This document shows positions 8,252-17,980 of a stretch of 64,000 nt of DNA, one piece after another. Position numbers and translations under genes: made by a program. Positions within the stretch are counted from its first letter, which is position 1. Each line of letters opens with the position of its first letter. The stretch covers positions 1,042,662-1,106,661 of the forward strand of contig CANLWK010000002.1 of assembly GCA_947494805.1 (NCBI GenBank), in the 5' to 3' direction. Origin of the DNA: an uncultured Croceitalea sp. Lineage in GTDB: Bacteria; Bacteroidota; Bacteroidia; Flavobacteriales; Flavobacteriaceae. Below the pieces are notes generated by a model. It was given only the letters and a program-made list of their open reading frames with translations. It searched no databases and was not told where the DNA came from.

Positions 8252-10171
8252 ATGCAGAACAGCATCTCATACCGAATAGCTGATTTCTTAAAGCGCTATC
8301 CTCCGTTTTCAAGTTTGTTGAAAAGTGAACTTGAATCGCTGTCTACAGAAGTTGCCATTGTATACAAAGAAAAAAGAGCTCTCGTATTTGATCTTGACGA
8401 AAAACCCCATGACCACTTTTATGTAGTGCACAAAGGGGCTATCGGACTTTGGAATATGAAAGAAAATGTTGTTCTCGATGTTTGTGATGAGGGTGATCTA
8501 TTCGGTTTGCGGCCATTAATGGCACATGATACCTATCGTTTACAGGCCATTGCCGAAGAAGAGAGTATTCTTTACGCCATTCCGATAGCGGTCTTTGAAC
8601 CAATGATAAAGAGCAACATTAGGGTCAATGATTTTTTGGTCGAAAGTTTCGCATCGAACACACGTAATCCTTATGCCAAAATCGACAAGGGTCAATTGTT
8701 GGGTGATACCGCCAGTTTTAATCCCAGTACTTCAGGTCCGCCGTTGTTAGACGTTCAATTGGTAGAATATTCTAAAAACATTACTTCATCTGTAGCCGAA
8801 GAGACAATAGAAACCTTGGCAAAAAAAATGACGGCCAAAGGTATTGGGGCTATGCTTATTGAAAAAGACGGGCTTCCCATAGGTATTATTACCGATAAGG
8901 ATATCAGAAACAAAATCGCTACAGGCCAATACCCTATAACCGCAAAAGCAGAGGCCATCATGTCTTCACCGGTCATCACCTACCCTACGCAATTGACGGT
9001 AACCCAAGCACAAATGGCCATGATGAAAAGCAATATCAGCCATTTGATATTGACCGCAGATGGTACCACAAACACCAAAGCCATCGGTATACTATCAAAA
9101 CATGATGTCATGCTTTCTTTGGGCAATAACCCAGCAGTGCTGGTCAAAGCCATTAAACGTGCCAAGCTATTTGAAGAGATAACGCCTTTGCGAAAAGGCG
9201 TAATGAACTTGTTACGTGGTTATTTGGATCAAAACATTCCGATGGCATTGACCTCAAAAATCATCTCAGAACTCAATGACGTTTGTATCAAACAAGTGGT
9301 CAAACTTGCATTGAAAAAAATGCCAAGTGCCCCAAAAGTCAAGTTCGCATGGTTGGCCATGGGAAGTCAAGGTCGCAGCGAACAACTACTGCATACTGAT
9401 CAAGATAATGCCTTACTCTTTGAAAATGTACCTGAGGAAGAATTTAAGGCCACCCAAGACTACTTTTTACAATTGGCAAAGTACATCACCGAAGGACTCA
9501 ATATTATTGGCTATGAGTACTGTCCTGCTGATATGATGGGATCCAACCCCAAATGGTGCACAAGTCTTAGTGGATTCCAAAAAATGACCTCAAAGTGGAT
9601 TCGAAACACAGGACCTGAAGAAGTGTTACTCTCAACCATTTTCTTTGATTATAACCACGTATATGGCGATGAAAATCTTACAAAAGAATTATCTGAAAGC
9701 ATTTTAAAAAACATAACGGCTTACCCGATATTTTTATCCCATTTGGCCAGTAATGCTCTGATGAACCCATCACCTACCGGTTTCTTCCGGCAATTTCTAA
9801 TAGAGCAAGATGGTGAATACAAAGATTTTTTCGACCTTAAAAAACGTGCATTGATGCCCCTGATAGACGCCGCACGAGTATTGATCTTATCACACCATAT
9901 TACCGGTATCAGCAACACATGGGAGCGCTTTGAAAAACTGGCAGAATTAAGACCCAAAAGCGCTGCACTTTTTATGGCCTGTGGTTACGCCATGAAGGCC
10001 TTATTGAAATTTAGAACCAAGCAAGGTTTGCTACACAATGATTCCGGCCGATATATTTCATTGACGGCCCTTAGCAAAGAAGAGAAAATGAAATTAAAGC
10101 GAACGTTCAAAACCATCAAAGAAGTGCAAGAATTGTTGAACATACGGTTTATGGTATCTCGAGTACGATGA
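8252..10171 (+). CDS. cNMP-binding / CBS / DUF294 nucleotidyltransferase-like regulatory protein
   Basis: The 639-residue cytosolic protein has four parts. Residues about 15-130 form a cyclic-nucleotide-binding (cap-family) domain (HFYVVHKGAIGLWN, GDLFGLRPL). Residues about 165-290 are a pair of CBS domains (MLIEKDGLPIGIITDKDIRN, GILSKHDVM). Residues about 300-460 are a DUF294/GlnD-like nucleotidyltransferase domain with MGSQGRSEQLLHTDQDNAL, in which Gly371-Ser372 and Asp383/Asp385 fit the GS...DxD active-site pattern. The rest is the DUF294 C-terminal helical domain. Such proteins are predicted to modify or sense by nucleotide transfer and are often found beside acetate-symporter genes. It overlaps the exonuclease gene by 4 bases (ATGA), so the two are co-translated. 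Its target is unknown. Confidence 0.85.
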   Translation: MQNSISYRIADFLKRYPPFSSLLKSELESLSTEVAIVYKEKRALVFDLDEKPHDHFYVVHKGAIGLWNMKENVVLDVCDEGDLFGLRPLMAHDTYRLQAIAEEESILYAIPIAVFEPMIKSNIRVNDFLVESFASNTRNPYAKIDKGQLLGDTASFNPSTSGPPLLDVQLVEYSKNITSSVAEETIETLAKKMTAKGIGAMLIEKDGLPIGIITDKDIRNKIATGQYPITAKAEAIMSSPVITYPTQLTVTQAQMAMMKSNISHLILTADGTTNTKAIGILSKHDVMLSLGNNPAVLVKAIKRAKLFEEITPLRKGVMNLLRGYLDQNIPMALTSKIISELNDVCIKQVVKLALKKMPSAPKVKFAWLAMGSQGRSEQLLHTDQDNALLFENVPEEEFKATQDYFLQLAKYITEGLNIIGYEYCPADMMGSNPKWCTSLSGFQKMTSKWIRNTGPEEVLLSTIFFDYNHVYGDENLTKELSESILKNITAYPIFLSHLASNALMNPSPTGFFRQFLIEQDGEYKDFFDLKKRALMPLIDAARVLILSHHITGISNTWERFEKLAELRPKSAALFMACGYAMKALLKFRTKQGLLHNDSGRYISLTALSKEEKMKLKRTFKTIKEVQELLNIRFMVSRVR

Positions 10172-10839
10172 TAAGTAGGCGGAAGAAAGAATATCCAGAT
10201 TATTGGAACGAGTACGAGGCCTCTTTCTACAACGGTCTATCAAAAAACGTTGGCAATGTCAACTTTGTAGTTTTAGATACCGAAACGACAGGTTTTGATG
10301 TAAAAAGGGATAGAATTTTAAGTATCGGTGCGCTGAGAATCAAGAACGGCACCATCAATGTAAGGGAAAGTTTTGAAGTCTTTATTGAACAGAAACATTT
10401 TGACGAAAAAACCGTTGCAATCCATGGTATCTTAAAGAAAGGGAAAGTAAAACAGGTCAGCGAGCTTGAGGGATTAAAAAGGCTGTTGTGCCTTTTAAAA
10501 AATGCAGTGTTAATTGCCCATCATGTTGGTTTTGATGTAGGTATGCTGAACCAAGCCCTAAAACGAAACGGGTTGCCAAAACTAAAGAACAGAACTTTGG
10601 ACACCGCAGTATTGTACAATCGGTCGTTGCCCCAAAGGGAGCAAAAAATCAATGGTCACTTTACGTTGGATGAGCTAGCTGCTAAATTTGATATAAGCAC
10701 TACCGACAGGCACACTGCACTTGGGGACGCCTATATAACGGGCATTGCCTTTTTACACATACTGTCAAAACTAAAACCTGCCTCCACACAGAATTTGTTG
10801 AAGAGAGACAGGTTTTCAGGATTCTGGCGCCCTTTCTAG
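10168..10839 (+). CDS. DnaQ-like 3'-5' exonuclease
   Basis: The 223-residue protein carries all residues of the DEDDh exonuclease family: Asp37 and Glu39 in VVLDTETTGFD, Asp123 in HHVGFDVGML, His182 and Asp187 in DRHTALGDAYITG. It is similar in size to DNA polymerase III epsilon, but sits in a two-gene unit with the DUF294 protein rather than with replication genes. This pairing is a known gene neighbourhood around acetate transporters in several bacteria; whether it degrades DNA, RNA or a signalling nucleotide is not known. It converges on the acetyl-CoA synthetase gene with a 4-base overlap of the 3' ends. Confidence 0.88.
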   Translation: MISRRKKEYPDYWNEYEASFYNGLSKNVGNVNFVVLDTETTGFDVKRDRILSIGALRIKNGTINVRESFEVFIEQKHFDEKTVAIHGILKKGKVKQVSELEGLKRLLCLLKNAVLIAHHVGFDVGMLNQALKRNGLPKLKNRTLDTAVLYNRSLPQREQKINGHFTLDELAAKFDISTTDRHTALGDAYITGIAFLHILSKLKPASTQNLLKRDRFSGFWRPF

Positions 10840-12743
10840 AGCGCTTCTTTCATAATTTCATCAACGACTTCAGGATTCAACAATGTCGACGTATCTCCTA
10901 AATTACTAGTGTCCTTTGATGCTATTTTACGTAGAATACGTCTCATGATTTTTCCACTTCGGGTTTTAGGAAGCCCGGGCACAAACTGAATTTTGTTCAG
11001 TTTTGCAATAGGCCCGATATGTTCGGTAATCATTTGATTGATTTCCTTTTTCAAATTATCGCGATCACGAGATTCTCCAGTTTCCTTCAGAATCACATAA
11101 CCGTATAACGCATTGCCCTTGATATCATGGGGGAAGCCAACAATGGCCGATTCCGCAACGGCCGGATGTTCATTAATGGCGTCTTCAATAGGCGCCGTAC
11201 CCAGATTGTGTCCTGAAACGATGATAACATCATCTACACGCCCCGTAATACGGTAATAGCCCACCTCGTCACGCAAGGCACCGTCCCCAGTAAAATACAT
11301 GTTCTTAAATGCAGAGAAGTAAGTGTCTTTGTAGCGCTCATGGTCGCCCCAAATTGTTCGTGCCATCGAGGGCCATGGAAATTTGATGCATAACCTACCA
11401 TCTACTTGATTGCCCCTTATTTCTTGTCCGTTTTCATCCATAAGCGCTGGTTGTACGCCTGGCATGGGCAACGTTGCGTAGGTAGGCTTTGTTGGTGTTG
11501 AAAAGGGTATTGGCGAAATCAAGATACCGCCCGTTTCGGTCTGCCACCATGTATCAACGATAGGGCATTTTTTCTCACCCACATGGTCATTGTACCAGTG
11601 CCAAGCCTCTTCATTGATAGGCTCCCCAACCGTACCCAGTACTTTTAAACTAGATAGGTCATATTGGGTAACATAATCTAAATTTTCTTTTGCCAAGGCC
11701 CTAATTGCGGTCGGTGCCGTGTAGAACTGCGTAATCTTATGTTTTTGCACCACATCCCAAAAACGTCCAAAATCGGGATAGGAAGGGACACCCTCAAACA
11801 TCACTGTGGTGGCACCGTTGGCCAAAGGTCCATAGACAATATACGAGTGTCCGGTAATCCATCCAATATCGGCGGTACACCAATAAATATCATCCTCACG
11901 GTATTGAAACACGTTTTTAAAGGTATAGGCCGTATAGACCATATAACCGCCGGTAGTGTGCATCATACCCTTCGGCTTACCAGTGGATCCTGAAGTATAC
12001 AAAATGAACAAGGGGTCTTCAGCGTCCATCACTTCTGGCGGGTAGTCGCCATAGGCTTTTTCTAAAAGTGGGGCAAGCCATTCATCCCTACCATCTTTCA
12101 TGGTGATGTCAGAATTAATGCGCTTGGCCACTAAAACACTTTCAACACCCGGGCAACTCTCTAGGGCATCATCAACAATACCTTTCAAGTCAATGGTTTT
12201 GGCACCGCGGTAGGATCCATCAGAAGTCAATACCATTTTTGCGCCACAGTCATTGATTCGGGTCGAAAGCGCCGTAGACGAGAATCCTGCAAAAACCACG
12301 GAGTGCACGGCCCCGATTCGGGCACAGGCCAACAACGAAACAGCCAATTCAGGTATCATGGGCAAGTAAATAACGACCCTATCCCCTTTTCTGATTCCTT
12401 TATCATGCAAAACATTTGCCATTTTACAAACCCTTTCCCGCAATTGCTTATAGGTAATATGTTCTGCCTCTTCATTAGGGTCATTGGGCTCAAATAGAAT
12501 CGCTGTCTTGTCCCCACGAATATGCAAATGCCTATCAATGCAATTTTCGGTAATGTTCAATTTGGCTCCATCAAACCATTTGATTTCTGGTTTAGAAAAA
12601 TCCCAATCCAAAACCTTATCCCATTTTTTGCGCCATAGAAAATGCTCTTCAGCTATTTCTTCCCAGAAGTTTTCAGGATTTCTGACCGATTTGCGATATA
12701 CTTGATAGTATTCTTCTAAATGTTTGATATGATAGTTACTCAT
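10836..12743 (-). CDS. acs: acetyl-CoA synthetase (AMP-forming)
   Basis: This 635-residue enzyme activates acetate: acetate + ATP + CoA gives acetyl-CoA + AMP + PPi. It has the AMP-binding motif YTSGSTGKPKG, the WWQTETGG adenine/acyl pocket motif, the YRITGRVDDVIIVSGHNLG hinge region and the PKTRSGKIMRRILRK motif, whose Lys598 is the conserved lysine that is reversibly acetylated in this family. Length is close to the usual 650. It is the last gene of a leftward operon; its ATG overlaps the stop of the propionyl-CoA synthetase-like gene by 8 bases. Together with the upstream sensor kinase and symporter it forms an acetate-scavenging module. Confidence 0.96.
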   Translation of the reverse strand: MSNYHIKHLEEYYQVYRKSVRNPENFWEEIAEEHFLWRKKWDKVLDWDFSKPEIKWFDGAKLNITENCIDRHLHIRGDKTAILFEPNDPNEEAEHITYKQLRERVCKMANVLHDKGIRKGDRVVIYLPMIPELAVSLLACARIGAVHSVVFAGFSSTALSTRINDCGAKMVLTSDGSYRGAKTIDLKGIVDDALESCPGVESVLVAKRINSDITMKDGRDEWLAPLLEKAYGDYPPEVMDAEDPLFILYTSGSTGKPKGMMHTTGGYMVYTAYTFKNVFQYREDDIYWCTADIGWITGHSYIVYGPLANGATTVMFEGVPSYPDFGRFWDVVQKHKITQFYTAPTAIRALAKENLDYVTQYDLSSLKVLGTVGEPINEEAWHWYNDHVGEKKCPIVDTWWQTETGGILISPIPFSTPTKPTYATLPMPGVQPALMDENGQEIRGNQVDGRLCIKFPWPSMARTIWGDHERYKDTYFSAFKNMYFTGDGALRDEVGYYRITGRVDDVIIVSGHNLGTAPIEDAINEHPAVAESAIVGFPHDIKGNALYGYVILKETGESRDRDNLKKEINQMITEHIGPIAKLNKIQFVPGLPKTRSGKIMRRILRKIASKDTSNLGDTSTLLNPEVVDEIMKEAL

Positions 12744-14646
12744 GTTGTTTGGTTTTAAATATTCCTATGTTGTTTTTTTGATATACATTTTCAATTTCGT
12801 CTATTATCGCCACGTCATCTATGGTAGATGGAATCTGATACTCATCTTTATCGGCAATGTTTCTGAGTAATTTACGAAGTATTTTTCCAGATCTGGTCTT
12901 CGGTAATCGTTTCACCACCAAGAGATCCTTGAATGAGGCCACAGCACCAATTTCATGACGGACCTCTTTCACAATTTCTTGCGAAAGTTCCGTTTCACCT
13001 ACGGTTACCCCCGACTTTAACACCGCTAAACCCAAAGGTTTTTGTCCCTTTAATTCACAGTGTACGCCAAAAACAGCACACTCGGCAACAGCCTTGTTTG
13101 AAGCTACAACCTCTTCCATTTCAGCGGTGGACAATCGATGCCCAGCAACATTGATAATATCATCAACGCGACCGGTAATGAATACATAACCGTCTTCATC
13201 AATGTAACCACCGTCTCCTGAAAAATAATAGCCCGGAAATTTTTGTAAATAACCACTGACAAAACGCTCTGTATTGTTCCAAACGTCAAGCAAACAACCT
13301 GGCGGCAATGGCAATTTCACCAATACATAACCTTCTTGGTTGGGTTTACAAGACTCACCATCCTCATCAATAATTCTAATATCGTAGCCGCAAACCGGAA
13401 AACTGGCAGAGCCCGGTTTTACATCTTGTAATTCAACACCGACCATATTGGCCAACATGGGCCAACCTGATTCTGTTTGCCACCAATGGTCAATTACGGG
13501 AACTTGAAGTTTTTCTTTGGTCCATGTTAAGGTCGCCACATCGCAACGTTCCCCAGCCAAGAATTGATATTTTAAACAACTTAGGTCATATTGCTTCAAT
13601 AGTGCACCTTCAGGGTCTTCTTTTTTAATGGCACGAATAGCTGTAGGAGCAGTAAACATGATCTTTACACCGTATTCAGAAATCACCCGCCAGAAGGTGG
13701 AGGCATCCGGGGTTCTTATCGGCTTGCCTTCAAACAAAACTGTACTGTTACGGTTCAAAAGAGGGCCATACACAATATAGCTGTGCCCGACTACCCAACC
13801 TACATCACTGGCAGCCCAATAGACATCACCTTCATCCGCTCCATAAACATATTTCATTGAAAATTTCAATGCGGTGGCGTACCCACCAGTATCCCTAACG
13901 ATACCCTTTGGAGTGCCCGTTGTTCCAGAGGTGTATAGAATATATAAGGGATGGGTGGAGGATAAGACAACTGCCTTTGCTTTTGGCGCCTTGGCCAATA
14001 GCTCATCATAGTCAATATCATAGGCCTTATGTGGAATCTCAACCCCAAGTTTTCGGTCGAAGACCACAACACTCTTGGGTTTGAAATTTGCCAGTTCCAT
14101 AGCCTCATCAACGAAAGGCTTATAGGGAACTATTTTTTCAATTTCAACACCGTTTGATGCCGTCAAAATTACTTTTGGTTTACAATCATCAATACGGATG
14201 GCCAACTCATGAGGTGCAAATCCACCAAACACCACAGAATGAATGACCCCGATTCGAGCGCAGGCCAACATGGCGTAGATAGCTTGGGGAATCATGGGCA
14301 TATAAATCAATGCCGTATCTCCCTGTTGTAGTCCCAACTTTACAAGACCCCCGGCAAAACGAGACACCTCATCATATAGTTTATCAAAAGTTATTTGCTC
14401 CTTTTGCTGGGTCACCGGTGAATCGTAATAGATAGCCACTTGGTCACCGTACCCATTCTCAATATGTTTATCGATACAGAGGTAGCTCATATTTAATTGG
14501 CCATCAGCGAACCAATTATGGCTACCATTTTGACTTGATTCCAGAATACGGCTGGGAGCAATCTTCCAATCCAAACTTTCGGCTTGTTGCTTCCAAAAAC
14601 CCTCAGGATTCTTAATACTTTCATCATAAAATGCGCTATGGTCCAT
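12736..14646 (-). CDS. prpE: propionyl-CoA synthetase-like acyl-CoA synthetase
   Basis: This 636-residue protein is a second AMP-forming CoA ligase of the acetate/propionate group. It has YTSGTTGTPKGIVRDTGGYA, a form typical of PrpE and ACSS3 rather than Acs, DHWWQTESGWPM in place of the TETGG form, VFITGRVDDIINVAGHRLS and the C-terminal PKTRSGKILRKLLRN with the acetylatable Lys588. The probable reaction is propionate + ATP + CoA to propionyl-CoA; acetate or other short acids may also be used. It lies between the response regulator (4-base gap) and acs (8-base overlap), so two short-chain-acid ligases are made from the same message as a two-component system. Confidence 0.87.
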   Translation of the reverse strand: MDHSAFYDESIKNPEGFWKQQAESLDWKIAPSRILESSQNGSHNWFADGQLNMSYLCIDKHIENGYGDQVAIYYDSPVTQQKEQITFDKLYDEVSRFAGGLVKLGLQQGDTALIYMPMIPQAIYAMLACARIGVIHSVVFGGFAPHELAIRIDDCKPKVILTASNGVEIEKIVPYKPFVDEAMELANFKPKSVVVFDRKLGVEIPHKAYDIDYDELLAKAPKAKAVVLSSTHPLYILYTSGTTGTPKGIVRDTGGYATALKFSMKYVYGADEGDVYWAASDVGWVVGHSYIVYGPLLNRNSTVLFEGKPIRTPDASTFWRVISEYGVKIMFTAPTAIRAIKKEDPEGALLKQYDLSCLKYQFLAGERCDVATLTWTKEKLQVPVIDHWWQTESGWPMLANMVGVELQDVKPGSASFPVCGYDIRIIDEDGESCKPNQEGYVLVKLPLPPGCLLDVWNNTERFVSGYLQKFPGYYFSGDGGYIDEDGYVFITGRVDDIINVAGHRLSTAEMEEVVASNKAVAECAVFGVHCELKGQKPLGLAVLKSGVTVGETELSQEIVKEVRHEIGAVASFKDLLVVKRLPKTRSGKILRKLLRNIADKDEYQIPSTIDDVAIIDEIENVYQKNNIGIFKTKQHE

Positions 14647-14650
14647 TGCA

Positions 14651-15019
14651 TTAGGTTATCAGTTGTTCTACATCGGCTATCACCTTTTTAATGGAAAAAG
14701 GTTTGGTCATATAGCTATCCGCACCCAATTGCAATCCCTTTTCCATATCGGTCACCTTGTTCTTTGCTGAAAGAAAGATGACTTTGGTGTCTTTTAAATC
14801 ATTGTTTTCACGTATTCGCTTCAATGTCTCATATCCGTCCATTTGTGGCATCATTATATCTAATAGAATAACATTGGGCAACTGCTTTTCAGCAATATCC
14901 AAGGCTTCGGTGCCATCTCTGGCCACAAATACCTCAAATGCCTTTTTTTTAAATGCATATTCCAATGACATCACTATATTAGGTTCATCATCGACTATCA
15001 ATATTTTTCTTTTGCTCAT
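14651..15019 (-). CDS. single-domain response regulator (receiver only)
   Basis: The 122-residue protein consists only of a receiver domain: acidic pocket at Asp10/Asp11 (ILIVDDEP), phospho-acceptor Asp54 (NVILLDIMMPQMDG), Ser84 (FLSAKNK) and Lys106 (MTKPFS). There is no DNA-binding or enzymatic output domain after it; the frame stops directly after the last receiver helix. It follows the sensor kinase gene with a 1-base gap, so it is almost surely its partner. It must act through a protein-protein contact or a phosphorelay. Confidence 0.94.
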   Translation of the reverse strand: MSKRKILIVDDEPNIVMSLEYAFKKKAFEVFVARDGTEALDIAEKQLPNVILLDIMMPQMDGYETLKRIRENNDLKDTKVIFLSAKNKVTDMEKGLQLGADSYMTKPFSIKKVIADVEQLIT

Positions 15020-15020
15020 A

Positions 15021-17702
15021 CTATTTTGGTAAAGTAAATACTAAACGAGCCCCTTCCTTATAGTTTTTATCGGCCCAGATGGCTCCGCTATGACTTTCGA
15101 TTATCTTTTTACAAATGGCCAGTCCAAAACCACTGCCCTGGGGCTTTTTGGTGTTTTGATACTTTGATTGATAAAATTTATCAAATATATATTTCTGCTC
15201 TGTTTTTGGAATCCCCTTGCCATTGTCAGTGACAGCAATCTCCACATGTTTGTCCTGTTCTTCTAACTCAATGTGTATAATCCCATCTTTTCTTTCGGTA
15301 AATTTCAATGCATTCGAAAGTAAATTGGTCAATACTTGAATGATACGATCTTCATCATATAATACCTTTACCTTTTTAGACGCATCAAATTCTACTGTCA
15401 CCCCTCTTTTCTGGGCTATTTGCGCCACACCGGCTATTGCTTTGGCTATGGTCTTAGTGATGTTTTGTTCGCTTATCATCAACTCGGCTCGATTGCCCGA
15501 TAGTTTCTCTAAATCAAGGATATTATGGATCAAGGTTGCCAAACGGTCCGTGTCCCTCCCAATATTTTCTAAAAACTGGTTGCGAAGCTCTGATGGCATA
15601 TCATCATCATCTAAAACTTCAGAGGCCGCTTTTATTGATGTTATGGGTGTTTTAAGTTCATGGGCGACCGTATCAAGAAATTCATCTTTTTGTTTGTCTT
15701 GCGAACGTAGTTCCTCATTGGCAAAGCGCAGTTGCTCTGCCATAGTCGCCAGCTCTTCTGATTTTTCAAGTAATAATCGATTACTGGCTTTGGTCTCTTT
15801 GGTATCTTCAAGAATACTTAAGACCTCAACAAGGCTGATGGGTTTTTCTTTTGAAACGGACGATAGCAACAGTTTAGCCGATGCGCTGCCCAACGTTCCG
15901 GTAAGTAGTTTTTCTGAAAAATTGATCAAACGTGCATCCGCCTTTTCTTCTTTTTCAGAAATACCATACTTTCTATTAAAAATATCAAGTGCCCTATTCG
16001 TTCTCTTATCACCTAAAAAGCGGCTCAACAGTTCTTTGATATCGGCAACATATGCCTCCCCTTTCCATATAAACGCCCCTTCTTGTAGATTTTCATAGTT
16101 CTCATGGTTGACAAACATTTCAGCATAATTGCGCTCTCTATAATTTCCTTTGGAGGATATGGAGATGATTACGAACCCCAAAAGGTTAAAACTTAAACTC
16201 CAAAGAAAAGCATTGCTTTCAGGGGTCAGATAATCCAATCCGAACAGTTGGGCCGGACGCAACCAGCCCATGCCGAACAAGCCCTCTGAAACCAAGGTAT
16301 TATACGGGTTTATAGCGTTGGCGATCACAGGCGAAATCAACGTATAAATAACTACGGACAGTCCAATACAAATTCCTATTTTGGCGGCTTTGGCAGTTCC
16401 CCGTCTCCAAAAAAGTCCAAAAAAGAACGAAGGTGCCAACTGTGAAATGACCACAAAAGAAATAAGTCCTATTGAATATAATGACAGCTGTGTAGAAAAC
16501 TCGATGTAAAAGAAATAGGCCGAAATGATAAGAATGAAAATAGCGATACGCCTCATATTCTTTATCCGCTTGGCATTTGCCTCAGGATTGCCCTCGACCA
16601 TTTTTTTGATGAAGCCATAAGGAATGACAACATTGTTACTGACCATAGTGGACAATGCCAAAGTTGAGACTACAATCATGGAAATGACAGCAGAGAATCC
16701 GCCAATAAAAACCATTGAGGACAATAAGAGGTTACCTTCTTGCAAAGGAAGCAAGAGCGAATAATAATCATTGTTCACACTTGCAGGAAGCCTGATATTG
16801 CCTGCCCAAGCTATGAAAATAACGAAAACATTAAAGAGTAAAAGGTATAGTGGAAATAACCAAATCGCCTTTTTCAAATGGTTTTCCCGCTCATTTTCTA
16901 CCACAGCTACATGAAACTGTCGTGGTAATAGAAAAATGGCAAAGAAAGACAGCGCTATGGTGAACAACCAATTGAAACCATCTTCTACACCCCCAAAGGC
17001 AGAAAGACTCTTAAAGTTTGTGGTTTGCGAAGCTTGCCTGTAGATATCAGATGTGCCATCGAAAAGATAGAATGTCACATAAATGCCGACGACCAAAAAG
17101 AAAACCAACTTTATTACCGACTCTAAGGCCACTGAGGCTACAATACCTTTTTTACGCTCAGAGGCGTCAGATGACCGTGTGCCAAAGAAGGCAACGAACA
17201 CAGCAATCAACAAAGAGATATAAAAAGTAGAATCATCAAAAACACCTGTGGAAATATACCCATCTTTATCGGTGATAATCTCAAAAGTCTCAGATACAGC
17301 TTTGAGTTGTAGGGCAATATAAGGAATCACCCCTAGTAAACAGGTGATGGTCACCAATGCTCCCAACAGGCGATTGTTTCCATACCGTAAGGATATGAAA
17401 TCGGCAATACTTGAAATTTTTTGCTGTTTTGAAATACGAATAATTTTTCGCATCAATACAATCCATAAGGGTAACGCGATTACGGGGCCCAAATAAATTG
17501 TCAAAAAACTGATACCCGATTGTGAAGCAATGCCGACACTACCATAATAGGTCCAAGCCGTACAATACACCGCCAACGAAAGCACATAAACGTAAGGATT
17601 GTTTACCCATTTGCTCTTTTGGTTTTTCTCGGCAAAAAAGGCCACACCGAACAAGAAAATCAGGTATACAACAATGATTGATATGAGTGCATAGTTACTC
17701 AT
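15021..17702 (-). CDS. sensor histidine kinase with an SLC5-type transporter domain (CrbS/CbrA-like)
   Basis: The 893-residue protein joins a sodium/solute-symporter-like membrane domain of about 13 helices (residues 1 to about 500; for example LSLAVYCTAWTYYGSVGIAS and LPRQFHVAVVENERENHLKK) to a STAC-type linker (about 530-625), a coiled coil and a histidine kinase. The kinase has His681 in DTVAHELKTPITSIK, the N box NLLSNALKF, the G1 box DNGKGIP and G2 box GSGFGLAICKKI. This is the architecture of CbrA and CrbS; in Vibrio and Pseudomonas CrbS-type kinases control acs expression. Here it shares an operon with acs, a propionyl-CoA synthetase and a receiver-only regulator, so acetate or a related acid is the likely signal. 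Confidence 0.93.
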   Translation of the reverse strand: MSNYALISIIVVYLIFLFGVAFFAEKNQKSKWVNNPYVYVLSLAVYCTAWTYYGSVGIASQSGISFLTIYLGPVIALPLWIVLMRKIIRISKQQKISSIADFISLRYGNNRLLGALVTITCLLGVIPYIALQLKAVSETFEIITDKDGYISTGVFDDSTFYISLLIAVFVAFFGTRSSDASERKKGIVASVALESVIKLVFFLVVGIYVTFYLFDGTSDIYRQASQTTNFKSLSAFGGVEDGFNWLFTIALSFFAIFLLPRQFHVAVVENERENHLKKAIWLFPLYLLLFNVFVIFIAWAGNIRLPASVNNDYYSLLLPLQEGNLLLSSMVFIGGFSAVISMIVVSTLALSTMVSNNVVIPYGFIKKMVEGNPEANAKRIKNMRRIAIFILIISAYFFYIEFSTQLSLYSIGLISFVVISQLAPSFFFGLFWRRGTAKAAKIGICIGLSVVIYTLISPVIANAINPYNTLVSEGLFGMGWLRPAQLFGLDYLTPESNAFLWSLSFNLLGFVIISISSKGNYRERNYAEMFVNHENYENLQEGAFIWKGEAYVADIKELLSRFLGDKRTNRALDIFNRKYGISEKEEKADARLINFSEKLLTGTLGSASAKLLLSSVSKEKPISLVEVLSILEDTKETKASNRLLLEKSEELATMAEQLRFANEELRSQDKQKDEFLDTVAHELKTPITSIKAASEVLDDDDMPSELRNQFLENIGRDTDRLATLIHNILDLEKLSGNRAELMISEQNITKTIAKAIAGVAQIAQKRGVTVEFDASKKVKVLYDEDRIIQVLTNLLSNALKFTERKDGIIHIELEEQDKHVEIAVTDNGKGIPKTEQKYIFDKFYQSKYQNTKKPQGSGFGLAICKKIIESHSGAIWADKNYKEGARLVFTLPK

Positions 17703-17889
17703 AGAACTTTTTCAATATGATAAATGAAATGACAATGGCAATCAACCAACTCAAAAAGATGAAAATATAAAACATCGGAAAACCGAACAGTTGGCTATTG
17801 CCATCGAATACGGATACGAAGGGTACATTCCATAAAAAGAAGAGTACCACTGCCAAAATAATCAGTTTTTGTTGATGTCTTTTTTTCAT
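17695..17889 (-). CDS. small two-helix membrane protein upstream of the sensor kinase
   Basis: The 64-residue protein has two membrane helices (KLIILAVVLFFLWNVPFV and MFYIFIFLSWLIAIVISFII) and a short basic start. Its stop overlaps the kinase start by 8 bases, so both are translated together. Small proteins of this type often accompany SLC5-family symporters or kinases; a structural or assembly role with the sensor is inferred, not shown. It is the first gene after the hairpin at 17926-17959. Confidence 0.75.
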   Translation of the reverse strand: MKKRHQQKLIILAVVLFFLWNVPFVSVFDGNSQLFGFPMFYIFIFLSWLIAIVISFIILKKFYE

Positions 17890-17925
17890 TTTAATGCGTT
17901 TGCCATTCCAATACCTTATACGATA

Positions 17926-17959
17926 AAAACGGTGCGATATCCTTATACCACACCGCTTT
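17926..17959 (-). terminator. hairpin with T-run between symporter and sensor-kinase genes
   Basis: On the minus strand AAAGCGGTGTG (17959-17949) pairs with CGCACCGTTTT (17936-17926), 11 pairs including two G-T wobbles, with a 12-base loop and a T-run directly after. It follows the symporter stop (17981) by about 20 bases and precedes the small membrane protein start (17889). It probably ends or attenuates the porin-DUF4212-symporter message. Confidence 0.6.
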
Positions 17960-17980
17960 CAGTTAACCAACTAAATATAA

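Noticed and set aside
15340-16098. A 252-codon open frame on the plus strand
   Set aside because: It lies fully antisense within the sensor kinase gene, is rich in serine and has no recognisable motif; it is the mirror of well-conserved coding sequence.
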